From Micromussa lordhowensis (lineage: Eukaryota; Cnidaria; Anthozoa; Scleractinia; Lobophylliidae), in contig OZ026595.1 of assembly GCA_964020085.1 (NCBI GenBank), positions 257,501-321,500 on the forward strand: a DNA stretch of 64,000 nucleotides. Direction: 5' to 3'. Within the stretch, counting starts at the first letter, position 1. Every line of letters begins with the position of its first letter. The position numbers were made by a program, and so were the translations under genes. A model generated the notes under the pieces. That model searched no databases. It had not been told where the DNA came from and was given only the letters and a program-made list of their open reading frames with translations. Positions 44,301 to 59,663 of this stretch are shown piece after piece.

Positions 44301-44639
44301 TAAGTTTTTAATTTCATTGCTAACATTTGTCCACAGCATAGCTGTGCTCCGTTTCTCCCGGGAATCCCTCTGCCGTTCCAATTCCCTGAAATCGACACGG
44401 GAGTTTGGCGGGGGCCTGGGTCTGAGCACGGGGCCACCATAGCCTAGTGGCTGAGTAAACACATCTGTTGTCGTACAACTAGAACTAACGATACCTTCTC
44501 CTGTCGAAACACCACTCCCACCAGGAAACTGATAAGGAAAATCGGGCAGTCCACGATCCATTCCGTATCCAGGGTATTCCAAACCATCGACATTCATTCC
44601 ACCGCCGAGACCAAAATCCAAACGATTTGATGCAGCCAT
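38367..44639 (-). CDS. BEL/Pao Gag-Pol polyprotein, intact
   Basis: A single 2090-residue frame with no stop or shift. Domain order, by approximate residue: a basic coiled region with many Lys/Arg/Glu (about 230-290); a DUF1759-type Gag segment (FSGNPVDYPSFRDQ, about 445); zinc knuckles (CKICKSKSHRLQHC near 643, CFNCG...C near 680); a retroviral-type aspartic protease with DSGCTD (near 798); reverse transcriptase with VRIVFDAAAEYEG and the catalytic YVDD (near 1218); an RNase H-like region (FSDASEVGYG, near 1400); an H2C2 zinc-binding motif (HHFIGHLGREH...CVKCKK, 1725-1765); the integrase DDE core (MDLFGP near 1798, CDNGSN near 1860, VWERLV near 1908); and a C-terminal DUF5641 segment. This is the classic BEL/Pao arrangement, and all catalytic residues I looked for are present. 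There is no envelope frame. Confidence 0.96.
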   Translation of the reverse strand: MAASNRLDFGLGGGMNVDGLEYPGYGMDRGLPDFPYQFPGGSGVSTGEGIVSSSCTTTDVFTQPLGYGGPVLRPRPPPNSRVDFRELERQRDSREKRSTAMLWTNVSNEIKNLLKEIQSKPHVSPEETKKIMDLLTEKWKELEGLHTKYLSGINERKRLGDVEDRYSNLKRETHDIINECEGLVEKLTSSPGNASMNPVPPDRDAEDDENASVSSKSSVSSLSSRKKSLKKALVSKLKLDMARARATEDAEASRMAYEHKQRMELRRLEEEASLAELEWKIETEYNDEGGLTPGAASPLDTSAFRVDRRPHSTPVTSKKTVTSGSNANPGATFVNEKETVLQLKPRAEEPITPVSRIPTSRDSVTTQPKPSSSAIESNARETLDSVKSSQSFRVSDFPQSQRPTRIDHTPHDPVAAMWKVQMLSGMQPTRFSGNPVDYPSFRDQIRTHLESDLLTDAQRVEYLPKFVTGEALDVVKRNRGSSFKDIMKTLEERFGRTIRITQACIEDLVSGPKLTYGDNIGLMNFSEKLNTATRILQGDVEREASVATNLRRIVGRLSNDLITKWQNENYEIVNKSGRSPRLKDIATFVKRQASIRNDPVFGGQMLKRENKEPKLPPKPPMRNPTIGATDLETKPPATGPKNCKICKSKSHRLQHCPIIRKCDHVAVRRQYAASYGFCFNCGIERPGHGSTSCPEPPACSKCPGRHLSLLHSDKAQDGRRPNPPNNRESNDEVDKSPVIPRPARAEGVNTGQTASTNPGKPETVPISSAGLSTTETAVLLNVVPVIITAANGNAVSTYAFLDSGCTDTLVDRDLMDHLCMQGTPERIGINTITNSGKVVESSRVSFTLSSLESLRESIEVSEAYVLPDLNQSQRALPEQIDVHNYPHLHDIGFPAVDIKRVSILVGNNIPYAHIQKEVRVPEDDRNGLYGCRYPLGWCVCGPYSVKNPQGVSVNFVSVDRKPADLIERFWKLEDYGAVKSEEKPISVEDKRAMRIIDNTTRLVDGRYEVGMLWKKDERTFPNNLAMARQRLESLRRRLMKPENEDMATKYRDVMDSYINSGFARKLSEKELDMQSSSQWYLPHHPVTSPTKPGKVRIVFDAAAEYEGTSLNKNLLSGPDMTNSLVSVLLRFRQGTVGIAADIEGMFHQIRVREEDQDSLRFLWWTNSYEDPPDVYVMQVHIFGAASSPCVANSTLRRVADDNAEDFSPSSIAAVKRNFYVDDALPSENNEQSAIQLAQDLIDILARGSFNLTKFTSNSKEVLKAVPSNKLSNQGLNLDLDDPPIERALGVLWFVGDDSLGFRIKHLDRPETKRGILSTVCSLFDPLGFAAPVALAARCLIQELWKANVGWDEPLGEEFLEKWRSWKSQLPSLSQLRIPRSYFLQDRDPQDCKLQLHVFSDASEVGYGVSSYLRAEYPDGQVHCAFVIGKARNAPVKFVSIPRLELQAAVLATRVCKMLQEELELNIDRTFLWTDSEIVLHYLKNEKRRLQTFVANRVEEIKRNSLVQNWNHVPGTLNPADYVSRGMAPSSLTADHNWLRGPDFLWGSENSWPKQEHRTVSREDLELKKEAHAHALELTPKPVAAKKEGSQSIDNPAEDPLQALLATCSDWTRLRRKVAWVLRFTQFIKDKEKVQTGRLTVDDLNAATVAIAKIVQSSAYAQEIKDLRSNGVVRASSKIVALNPELDANGVLRVNGRGQKRVTEFTMGRQIILPRNHAVAEKIVRHVHHFIGHLGREHVTAKLREEFWIPQVRVLVRSVVSRCVKCKKVLAKPMIQQMAPLPEARLMAYEPPFSFTGMDLFGPLYVKHGRGTAKRWCCLFTCLTTRCVHLEVVNSMDTDDFIMCLRRFINRRGEVKEIRCDNGSNFVGAERELKESLNKWNQGRIESKLIQHGCKWLFQPPTASSMSGVWERLVRSAKTVLKSILGGHVVADVVLQTLLTEVERVLNGRALTANSDDPSDFEPLTPAHFLMQSKAICLPPGVFDKTDMYKKKWRQVQHLANLFWERWLKEYLPSLQPRAKWRKALPNVKPNALVLLVNDNTPRGHWNLGRVIETYPGPDGLVRTVKVKTKDSVYVRPIQKLCLLENDLESM

Positions 44640-44683
44640 CGCTCGACGAAATCCACAGATTTAGAAAGAATGTTTTTTACTGA

Positions 44684-45110
44684 TGTGGGGGACAATTCGT
44701 AAGACGTCCTTCAACGTCTTGGCCTTTAAACACAGAAGTTTCTCAACGCGTAAACTGTAGAACACAACGGCATTTAATGACGACGATACAACATACAACT
44801 TTCGCATTTGACTGGCTGATCACAGACATCTACGCCTACGGTGTGTTGACCTACGGTAAAAACTGACAAATGAAACCTAAATTAATAACACACTGCGTGA
44901 GAAAACGACCGAAAACAACATACTTACACATTCTGTGCGAGAAACTTTAGAAAAAAGGTAGAAAAACTGTAACGAATAGACTTAGAATTCGCGCCCCACG
45001 ACACGAAAACCACATTTTTTCCAAAACCATGTGCGATTGTCACGTGATCAAAACAAATCAATTTCAACTCGGACAGTGTTCGTGTGTTCGGCCGCTAGTC
45101 GGCCTCAACA
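44684..45110 (-). repeat. 5' LTR of the BEL/Pao element
   Basis: 427 bp, the same sequence as 37891-38317. It is the upstream, promoter-bearing LTR for the minus-strand element. The gap to the polyprotein ATG is only 44 bases. Confidence 0.93.
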
Positions 45111-45151
45111 GCCCAACCCCCCCCCCCTCGGGCTTGACACTGATAGGTGCA

Positions 45152-46225
45152 TAATTCTTTCTCCACTGCCATTCAGCCTTTCTTGATTATTTTCTCTTTT
45201 TCCTTATTGCTTAATTGCAGGTTCATTTATATTTGAAGTTGTTAACTTCGAAATGATAAGCATATCCTGGCAACTTAGAAATTTAGGTATCTTTTGAAAT
45301 ATTAATATATTAGATTACACAGTCAAAATTTGAATAAAATAGCAATAATAAATTCTGCTGTGTAGTGGCATACAATTCTCATTGCTGAATTCATATTAAT
45401 TTGAATATAATTAAATTTATGCCACTTTCTCTTGGTAATTTAATGCTAAAGAATATATTAATTTTTGATGGCAGAAATGATATATTTTTGTGTAATCCCA
45501 AACTACTATGGCTCGCCTTAATAAAATAAAATTTTTATATGAAACCGTTGGCTAAGCAACAAACCTTGTAATAATTTCATATGCATATTGCGGTCATTTT
45601 TTGCAGTGCAACCCTTGCTTAAAAACTCTGATGTACATATAAAAAACTTAATGGAACCTGAACCATCTCACCAGTAACTTTTCCATGTTAAATACTATAT
45701 AAAGGTCATAAATGACAGTCATTTAGGAAACTTGCATCACTGAGTGCGTCTGTTAAACTTGGGTTGCACCATAAAAACTTTCTACCACATTAAACCTTGA
45801 AAAGAACAAAACTGAGCGATATGAATTTATGCAAATAAAAGTATCCAAATAAAGTAACTTACATATAATATAAAAGTCCTTAACTTTGTTCATTGATGAA
45901 GATGTAAAAGAGTTCTGCAAATGAATTCGGCTCCAAGCTGGATTTACTTTACTATTGCACTGCAATGAACTTACATGTAGAAGTTTCATCTCTTCAGTCC
46001 TGGGAACAACTGGCACATCCAGCAAATTTTCAAACACTAAAATATTCTAAGAGTTTCAGATGCTGATTATAAAATAAATTTAAAAAATAGTGCAAACACC
46101 CACAAATACATTAAAAATGTCATGCCAGCATGGCAGAATAGTAACACTGAGATACAGGATTGACAAAGTCACTAACTAGGTAGGTAACAGTTTGAGCAAA
46201 AAACTGCCAACCACTACTACTCCAT
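45152..46225. other. 3' flank of the TBC1D24-like gene
   Basis: AT-rich sequence that should contain the TBC1D24-like 3' UTR. An open stretch at 46033-45960 on the minus strand has acceptor- and donor-like borders (TTTTAG and CAT|GTAAGT), but its phase does not fit the preceding coding exon. No other gene is seen. Confidence 0.4.
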
Positions 46226-49200
46226 TCAGATTTCTGTAACAAAACCGAACACTTCTACTTTGGTACACAGGAAATCTGGAGACTCGGTGAGCTGCTCATT
46301 TCCAAATGTCTCACTTGTGCCACTGTGCCCACGGCAGAGCTCATTGTCTAACCAAATTGCATTATCACCACTGAAAAGAAAATATAATCCAAGTTTGTAT
46401 ACTGACTAAGGGTTACATTGGTAAGGCATGTACAAGTAACAGTGCAACTCCCTAGTAGACAGGTGCTTCAAGTAAGCTGTACCTACATGTAGGCTGACGT
46501 CAAGCATGCTATTATCTGCTGAAAAACAGTTGGTTGTCTATGTGATGTTAAGCTATCATTGTCGATGTGTTTGCAAATATATTTCAGATTGATAAGAGAT
46601 CTATGAAAATAGTCACGAGAGTTTTTGCTACCACAACAAAAACTTGACTTGCCTTAGAAAATGGTTTCAAGTAATATGCAAAAAACAAAAGACTGTGTCT
46701 AACCATATTTCCAAATACCAAGAAGAGAGTTGAAAATACAAAGCGCAGTGGAGTATTTTTGACAAACTTCAAGGTGTTTTGAAATGAGGTCAAACACGGT
46801 CTTAAGGGTTTGATATATCTTCTCAATCGAAACTAAAACTAAGAAGGAAATGGAGAAATATAATCATAAAAATCTTTGCTAATTAAGATCAGATATCCAA
46901 ACACTGTTATGGTCATGACTTCCTTTGTTTAAAGTTGATGAGTTATTAACGACTTTGAGAAAGATCTCATGAAAATCCAACCATTCTTCAGTATGTGATA
47001 ATTCCAGCATTTTCATGTTTTCTGATGTTAGTTGCATGATTTCATTTCTTTCATGTCATTTCTCACTTACCCTCCTCCTATCATAAGGCTTTTGTCATCT
47101 CCAGCCATAAACAAATCTGTGGTACCCAGGCCCTTCTTCTGTAACCCTGTCCATGCATACTTAACAGGCCTGGGACTGAGCCTAAATACAAAACTCTCCC
47201 CAGTACCAAAGTATGTGAGAGTCTTGCGGCCAGTGTTTCTTTCACCCCAGCTGGTAGTCACAAAACCACCAAAGATCTGTTGTGTGATAAATGCAATATT
47301 CTTGTTGTAAATAATTGTAATAAAGTTTTACAAAAATAAAAAAAGGGATCATTCCTTTTTATATTTATTACACAACGTATCCCATTTTCTCAGCTGTTAA
47401 AAGAGCTGAGAAAATGAGATACATTGTAGCACAAAACAAAGACTGGACACAGTTTGTGCATCCTCAATGATTCAAGGAAGCTAGTCGGTTTGTGCATCCT
47501 CAGAGATTCAAGGAAGCTAGTCGGGATGATGCAATATTTCAATATTCCAACTAGCTGCCCCTGGGCCTCCGACCATGCAGTTTGTGAGGTTGACTTCACA
47601 TAACATCACGGTGAGTCAAAAATCTCGAAGGAATAGGCAAGCAATGTGTGCGTCAGTGCATCCGCTACATGAAGTTCTTTACTCTTGTGTACCAGGCCTA
47701 TCATGCTAGGAAATCACGCCCTCTGTACATGTATATCATGTCTACAATGCATGCTTATGATACTTCTCCTCATAGGACACAATGTCGCAAAAATGTCCCC
47801 CATCTGGTTCTGTTCTCTATTATTTGTTGGCTGCTAATCAGCCAATTCTCACTGCTCAAAGTTAGAACACCAGATAAACTGCTCAAAAGCAGTTTGCAAA
47901 AAAGCAGTGGGATTCACTGGAACTTCATTTTCTAGTAGTTCAAAAAAGCTGACCTAGCAATTATTTTTTTTTTGCGATGTTGCCCAGGACATTTTCCTCA
48001 CCTCGCCAACAGATGACTTGACTAACAGGATTGTCTCATCATCGTCCTGACATTTGTTGTAAAGAGTTTGAATGCTGAAACGACATAGAACTTGTTAATC
48101 ATTCAACCCAAAGAAATGACACTTTCATGTCAAAAAGGGGAGGGATTGAGAGTCCTGAGCACAGCAGTACAGGTTTCTTTCGTATGAGGGAAAAAACAAA
48201 ACAAACCAACAAGACAAAGATGATTGTGTGAGTCATATTTTTTCCAACGCATTTTAAACAGTTGTTAAAACACTACCCATCACTACTCAGAATTATAATT
48301 AGAACTTTCAGGTTACATATTTTAACATGTGTTCAACAGAATGAAGCTGTTTAAAATAGCTTGTTTCAGAACAGAACGCAAACTCAAATGGGTTGGAAAA
48401 ACTTGAAGGAAGCTTTTATACTGATAATAGAATGCCAACCAAATTACTAAGAAATCACATCTGGAAGATTTGTTTCCCACCATAGCAAACCTCAATGTCT
48501 CCCTTGGTTAGGACTACAATGTACATGTAACTAATTGAGTGGCCTGTGATGTAACACATTCAAAAACAAAACAACGTTGGTGCTTCTCATTGTTAACCAC
48601 ATATACCTGTATCCATCAGTATCTGTCTTGAATAAGCATACAGGTTTCTTGATACGCAGCCTGTCAGGTAACCATGATGACAGTAATTCCCACTAAAATA
48701 GACGTAGATGAAACAGCGCAAAGAAATAGTCATGTAGATAAAATACATCTAAGAAAGCCTAAAGAACAACGGTCAAACTTGCAGTTGAGATGCCAAGAAT
48801 AAACAAGAGGACACATCCTTACATTGCAGATACATAGCAATGGTGCCATTCATACAACTTTTAAGCACTACATTTTACACTTTACTCTTGAGTTTAAATT
48901 GTCAAGCAGACAAGTGACAAGAATTAAAAATCATGTTACCTAAATTACAAAACAAAATTAATAATTGAGAAACAATAACCTCCTGAGAAGAAAGTATGCG
49001 GGAACCTTTGACCGCAAAAATTGTAAGGGATTGAAGTATTTCCCCAGGTTGTTCTGGAACAATTGTTGATCCATTTTCCAGTAAAGTGATATTTTTCCTT
49101 TTTAATTTATCCAGCTGCTTTCTTGAGAGACCTCGAATCCTGAAAGCAGTCTGTAAGAAAACAGCAATTTATTCAAAATAGAATCAACAAAATGCAAGAA

Positions 49201-51224
49201 AAGTGATGGCTACACATTGACTACAGGCATATAAAAGTTACCTGGAGAAGTTTGTATCCTCGCAATGGCATTAAAGAAGCAAACTGCTTGAAAAGATCCT
49301 CCAAGTTACCATTTTCTGACACTGCTTCTAAAAATACAACAACTACAGTCAACTCTCTCTTAACGGACACCTCTAAAAGACGGACACCTCTATAAGAGGG
49401 ACAGCTGGTGCTGGTTCCGGCCATTTCTCAGTCATTTTACTATAACCAAACTCTCTACAAGACGGACACCAACATAAGATGGACAATGGACACTTTGAAA
49501 TGGTCAATGGGCACTTGTGAGGTGCTGAATGTGACCACAAGTTACAATTTAGGGAAGAAAAATTCTTAAATTACCAAGTACATGATTCTTTGTAACACCA
49601 GATGTTTAATTGACAGCTCTTACATGTATCTCGTCGGCAAATAACATACAGTACAGTACCAGTTAAAATTAAATCAGTCATCATTTTGTCCCATTGAAAA
49701 AATAACTCGAAGGTGACAACCAAATTGTATTGTAATCTAAAAATTCCTGGGGTCATGTTACGTTGACTCTCTATAAGCCGGACAGCTGAGGCCAGTCCCG
49801 ATGGTGTCCGTCTTAGAGAGAGTTGACTGTATTATTTTTTTGGTAAATTGAAGTCACAGCAATTTCCCAACATTGAATATATTATCAAGTAACAAACCCT
49901 TTTGTACATGTACCAAGCATTCTCAGATTATTAGCCTATTAGCCTTTTGACCATGCAAAAAATTGGGGTGAGATCAAAAACGTCAATGAAGTGAGAGATG
50001 ACTTTGCTCCTTTACCCTCTCAAACAGCATAGCAAGTGTGCCTAGCAATCTAGCACCATTTTCAATTAGTCTAGTATCATTACCTTCTTTTTCAATGAAC
50101 TTCGCAAACTGGTTGAAGACAATCAAACCTACACGTACAAGAACTTTGGGCCCTTGGACAAGAAAACTATCAATGACATAGACCTATAAATAACAAGAGT
50201 TATGAATATTAGTTTAATTGATTAGTAATGCAAAGTATTAAAGGAAATCAACAAATAGCCACCCTTTGCAAGTAACTGTCAAAGGTTGCACAATGGAGGT
50301 ATTTTCATCTTAGATAATTAATATGCTGCCATACATCTGTTCAGTATTAGATTATGATATTAAAATGTGGCACCCTAACACCTAACATCTCATCATGTGC
50401 CACTTCAATGATTCATTACTGAACAGATGCACTGAAATATTGAATCTATTAATCTTGTATCATATAATAAAGAAACAAAAATGACATCATCTATACATCT
50501 GTCTTACAATCGCTCATATTAAGAACTAATCAAAATGTGAGAATAATTTGACATATTAAAATATATAAAATAGTAACTTACCAAAGTCCAAAAATCTATA
50601 TAATGAAACATCCAAATAAGCCAATCAGGAACTAGAATAGTATTCTTAGGTATCTGTTCTCCTTTAGAGATCTGAATGAATTCTTTTATCTGTTTATAAG
50701 ATGACATCTGTGGTTGGACAAAAAAGAGAAGATAGGCATAATAGTGTATTTCCTCTTTCTCTGATGAGAGAAACTTTCCATAATTTTCACAAGGAGGCAG
50801 AATGACTGAGTGGTTACGATGTCAGACTTATCAGACAGACAGATCTTGGGTTCAAGTTCTGCTCTGACCACTAGCTGGGGTTTTTTCACGAGGATCCTGA
50901 GTTCTCCGAGGCTACATTTGTAAATAGCTAACTGGTTTCCCTTGACTGTCAGTTGGGGTTGTTCACCTTGTTATGCTGAATTTGAAATATTTCTTTTTGA
51001 AATTTAATTGCTTGACCCTACTAGCCTTTGGCTATAACATTGAACAAGGGTAAATAAAGGTGATTTATTTATTTTTAACATAATATATTTACAATTATTA
51101 AAAACTGGATCATTGGATAATCATGGTATATGAGCCATTATACCATGATCTACAAAAATGGCGTGGGTATGCGTGATTTTTTGGCCCTTTTTGTTTTCAT
51201 TGTAGTCTAGATTTTTACTTTTTG

Positions 51225-51255
<31 letters not shown>

Positions 51256-51291
51256 TCGCGCTTGTTGGATGATCATAGCCAACTTGGTGCT

Positions 51292-51348
<57 letters not shown>

Positions 51349-52745
51349 TTAAATATCAGACTTGGACTGATACAGTGGTGGTCTTTAACTTACAAAGTAA
51401 GACTTCAAGGAGTCCTGGAATGTTTTGGCCATCACGGCGTAGGCTCTCTGACTTTGGTCCAACATAGATCGCCTGGAATTCACCAAGGCAGACATGCAAG
51501 CATAACAAAGATTTTCTTCCATAAAATGAAGAAACAACGACGTTAATGGAGGAACTACAGGTGCAAAATGGATGTCTGGGTGCATGTGAGAGAGGATGTA
51601 GAGTATCTTTAAACATGTTTTCTCTCCATCAGGTGATAATAGATAAGCTGGAATATCTTTAGTGCCACTGAAAATGGTGGATGGTATACTAGAAGGGACT
51701 TGGATACCTGCAGAATGGTCATAAATAAAAACACAAAATAGCAAATATTAAATTGCATAGTCTTTAAAAACCTTCAGACTTGATTAATGGCCCCCTTTCC
51801 GTAAAAGAGTCTTCTCCTCCAGAGAGGAATGGAGATCAGACTCAAAAAGAGAGAAAATTAAGCCTGTTAGACCTGACACTTATGCAAAATGCTTGACAGC
51901 ACTCCTTCTATTTAAGAAGCTTTTTATTTTCTATTAGTTTTTAATTGAATTTTTATCTATTTTTAACATGTTTACAAGTATTTTTCAGCAACTTGGAGTA
52001 TTTCTACTCCCCCCTGGATGGGATGCTAGTCAATCATAGGGTTACCCCCAGCATTAAAATTGCTGTCCCCTATTTATACCTGTGTGGAGAGAGAGGCACT
52101 GTGGGAGTAAAGAACCAGCCAGGACCCAAACCTAGAATGCTGGATCTGGAGGCAAGGGCACTAACCATGAGGTAACCACACCTCCCAAAGAGCCGCCCAA
52201 CATATGGCAAAATGAATGACCCAAAAAACTGTCAGCTTCAATCTCCTAAAAGATCCTTTACAAAACACTGCTTCTTTTAAAATTAACAGTGATGGCCACT
52301 ATCTCCAACCCCCCCCCCCCCCCGGCCCTCTTATCTCCAGATCTCCGACATCTTATGTTACTCTCTTACCCATATCATCAATCATTTCTTCATAGTAGTG
52401 AGGAGAATTGAAAATGATGTCTGCTCCGCCACTGGCGTCCTTCCATAGATCAGATCTCAGGTTTGGTTGGACACCTTGTCTGACTAGCCTCTTCAGCGTC
52501 ATCGTTTCGTCATGTTCTGGATACTCTATCCATTTTTGAAGCGCTTCCCTGAATTCCTCTTCTGAATATTTCGCTTTGGGTGAATAGATTTTTGTGAATG
52601 AATTTCTAGAATCCTGTCGAGAGGTTTTTCTAGACCCTCTCCTAGATCCCTTTGAATTTCTAGAGTCCTCTCTGTATAGTTTTCTCTCGGAAGATGTCTG
52701 TACCCACGGAGAGAAGTGAGCGACACTGACTTCATTCATCTCCAT
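46226..52745 (-). CDS. TBC1D24: TBC1D24-like protein (TBC + TLDc domains)
   Basis: Ten exons: 52745-52370, 51707-51394, 50707-50582, 50183-50084, 49327-49242, 49150-48980, 48692-48607, 48074-48002, 47276-47071 and 46370-46226. All are GT/AG and in phase, totalling 1683 bases (560 aa; human TBC1D24 is 559). The N terminus has a Ser/Arg/Lys-rich stretch (residues 20-50), then a TBC half with LKRLVRQGVQPNLRSDLW, ILYILSHMHPDIHFAPVVPP and VIDSFLVQGPKVLVRVGLIV. As in TBC1D24, the Arg and Gln fingers of active Rab-GAPs are not evident. The TLDc half has LPDRLRIKKPVCLFKTD, WGERN, TYFGTGESFVFRL, DLFMAGDDKSLMIGGG and VEVFGF at the end. The family acts in synaptic/vesicle traffic with ARF6 and in oxidation resistance. 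Introns 4, 3, 2 and 9 carry a MITE, a SINE, a palindrome plus SINE and a dispersed repeat. Confidence 0.93.
46690..46970. repeat. Dispersed repeat, single arm (TBC1D24-like intron 9)
   Basis: Shares ATACAAAGCGCAGTGGAGTA, TTTTTGACAAACTTCAAGGTG, AATCATAAAAATC and the ATGACTTCCTTTGTTTAAAG-type motif in the same order with the left arm at 18064-18320. This confirms an interspersed family in the same genome. Confidence 0.55.
47374..47523 (+). repeat. Hairpin plus two-unit 36 bp tandem duplication
   Basis: The units at 47452-47487 and 47488-47523 (GTTTGTGCATCCTCA...GATTCAAGGAAGCTAGTCG) differ at three bases. Just upstream, CATTTTCTCAGCT and AGCTGAGAAAATG form a hairpin. It lies in TBC1D24-like intron 8. 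Confidence 0.7.
49346..49829. mobile_element. Tc1/mariner-type (pogo-like) MITE in TBC1D24-like intron 4
   Basis: TA target duplication on both sides. The left end CAGTCAACTCTCTCTTAACGGACACC and the right end GGTGTCCGTCTTAGAGAGAGTTGACTG are inverted copies with a few differences. Sub-repeats ACGGACACCTCTA/AGACGGACACC recur at the left. It is 484 bp without coding capacity. Confidence 0.75.
50793..51080 (+). mobile_element. tRNA-derived SINE (plus strand)
   Basis: A-box-like TGACTGAGTGGTTACGATG and B-box GGGTTCAAGTTC about 40 bases on, followed by a body (GGGTTTTTTCACGAGGATCC, TAAATAGCTAACTGGTTTCC) and a tail near TAAATAAAGG. This is the internal Pol III promoter layout of a tRNA-SINE, of a different subfamily from the copy at 22378. 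Confidence 0.65.
51242..51351. mobile_element. Short palindromic MITE
   Basis: AACAATTATTCCACTCGCGC...GGATGATCATAGCCAACTTGG is mirrored by the right arm (CGTTGGCTATCTATCATCTC...GCGCGCTCATGGAATAATTGTT), 110 bp in all. It lies in TBC1D24-like intron 2, about 40 bases from the exon-2 donor. Confidence 0.65.
51995..52190 (-). mobile_element. tRNA-derived SINE (minus strand)
   Basis: Parallels 22378-22585 and 57095-57265: CTCCCCCCTGGATGGGATGC, TTTATACCTGTGTGGAGAGA, then, read on the minus strand, the ATGGTTAGTGCCCTTGCCTCC A-box region. It lies in intron 1 of the TBC1D24-like gene. Confidence 0.55.
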
Positions 52746-54110
52746 TGATTTTACTTATACAACGTCCATAGAGAATGACAACAATACACAGCTGATACAA
52801 TACAAGTAAAATAATACTACACGAAAAATTTAAGTAAAAGCGAAGATCAAAGCAGTTTATATAAGCTTATATGATCTGTTTCTCTGAAGCTGAAGGAAGA
52901 TTCTTTGGGGAAAAAGGATCATTTGTAAGCGTTCAGATTGTCACGTCATTGTCAATTCGACGTTGTAGGACGCAATACTACCAACCAATCCCATGTTGAA
53001 TGTAATCCATGAAGACTGAACGATGGTTTATGCTCGCTCCTCAATCGCGAGACAAGAAATTATATCAGCAACAAATAAAGAAAACCTTGAAGTTCTGTGA
53101 CAACAAACAGAGCAAAGTCCTTTGAGCGTCCATGTTGACTTCCGAAATACCCTTTGTTTTGGATCAACCTAATATGGTACCTTCGGACCCAGGTCTAACT
53201 CACGGTTCACAAACGTTCGTAGAGTGTTTTTTTTTTCGTGTGTGGGGCAGTGGGGCTCAAAGGAGGCCCTATAGGCGATAGCAGAAACGTGAGAGGACTG
53301 GGAAAGAGTATGGTTGTTTTCTGTTTTTTGAACAAAATAAGATATTAAAATGAAAGATCAACTAATTTTGAGAGTCTTTACCAAGAATAGAAGTATTTAG
53401 TCGAGGAAAATAGCAAAATGGTAGCTCTTCAAATATCACCTACAATAGAAAGTTTGTATGGATTGGGTAGACAAGCCACCAGCTGGGGTTATCTGGAATA
53501 CAGAACGCGCGCAATATTAGACGAAAAATTTTATCGGAATATGGGCCAGTCATAGCCACCTTTCCTCATCTAATAGGCTATGGGGCCTCGATAATGCCTG
53601 CTTTTCTTTTTCACCCTGACCACTCCCTTAGCACTTCGAATTATTGAGAAACTGAACCAGAAAAAGAAAAGTATTAGAGTGAGGTTGGAGCCTGAACTGG
53701 GAAGACCTGGGAAGAAGAGCTTATTCAGTGAGCAGGAGAGAACCGGATATGGTCCAGGAGCACGTCCACCTAACCATCAATTCATTGAAGCCTGACGTTA
53801 TTTCAGGGCAAACATATCATCTTCCATACCCATTTATATGTTCAGCATTTATTTCTACTTCTGATGTGATATGTACCGGTACACTATATTTATATACAAT
53901 AGAGAAGGTGCATAAATTAATGTCTTGAATTGTGTCGTCTCCTGTACATTACAAAACAGAAAGCAACATAAATCTATTGTGTACCTGAATGATCAGCTAT
54001 TGGTTAACATTAATTAGGTTTTTACATCCACACTAGTGTCGAAAGTGTATTAATTATTTACAATTCATTCCTTAATGAGTTATTTACAGATTAAATATTA
54101 ATAAATTTTG
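52746..54110. other. Intergenic between TBC1D24-like and CFAP119
   Basis: Head-to-tail spacer of 1.4 kb. It should contain the TBC1D24-like promoter and 5' UTR next to 52745 and the CFAP119 3' UTR next to 54111. No other feature was recognised. Confidence 0.5.

Positions 54111-59663
<5,553 letters not shown>

Larger units (their letters stand above)
37891..45110 (-). mobile_element. Complete BEL/Pao LTR retrotransposon
   Basis: 7220 bp from LTR to LTR. The 5 bp direct repeat GCCCA flanks it at 37886-37890 and 45111-45115. It has two 427 bp LTRs that look identical, a short leader of 44 bases between the 5' LTR and the ATG, one reading frame, and a polypurine tract before the 3' LTR. Identical LTRs and an intact frame indicate a very recent insertion. 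The primer-binding site in the leader (TCAGTAAAAAACATTC after the LTR) does not match a tRNA end that I can name. Confidence 0.95.
37638..45151. mobile_element. MITE split by a BEL/Pao insertion
   Basis: TGCACCTATCAGTGTCAAGC followed by CCGAGGGGGG starts at 37638. Its reverse complement ends at 45151. Both are flanked by TAA, a 3 bp target duplication of the kind PIF/Harbinger elements leave. Removing the BEL/Pao element and one copy of its target repeat leaves a 289 bp element with about 30 bp inverted ends and G-rich/C-rich arms. Confidence 0.7.

Noticed and set aside
45960..46033. Possible extra 3' exon of the TBC1D24-like gene (FENLLDVPVVPRTEEMKLLH)
   Set aside because: It has AG and GT borders, but joining it to exon 9 gives an immediate stop, and exon 10 already ends the protein with a conserved TLDc C terminus. 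Most likely 3' UTR.
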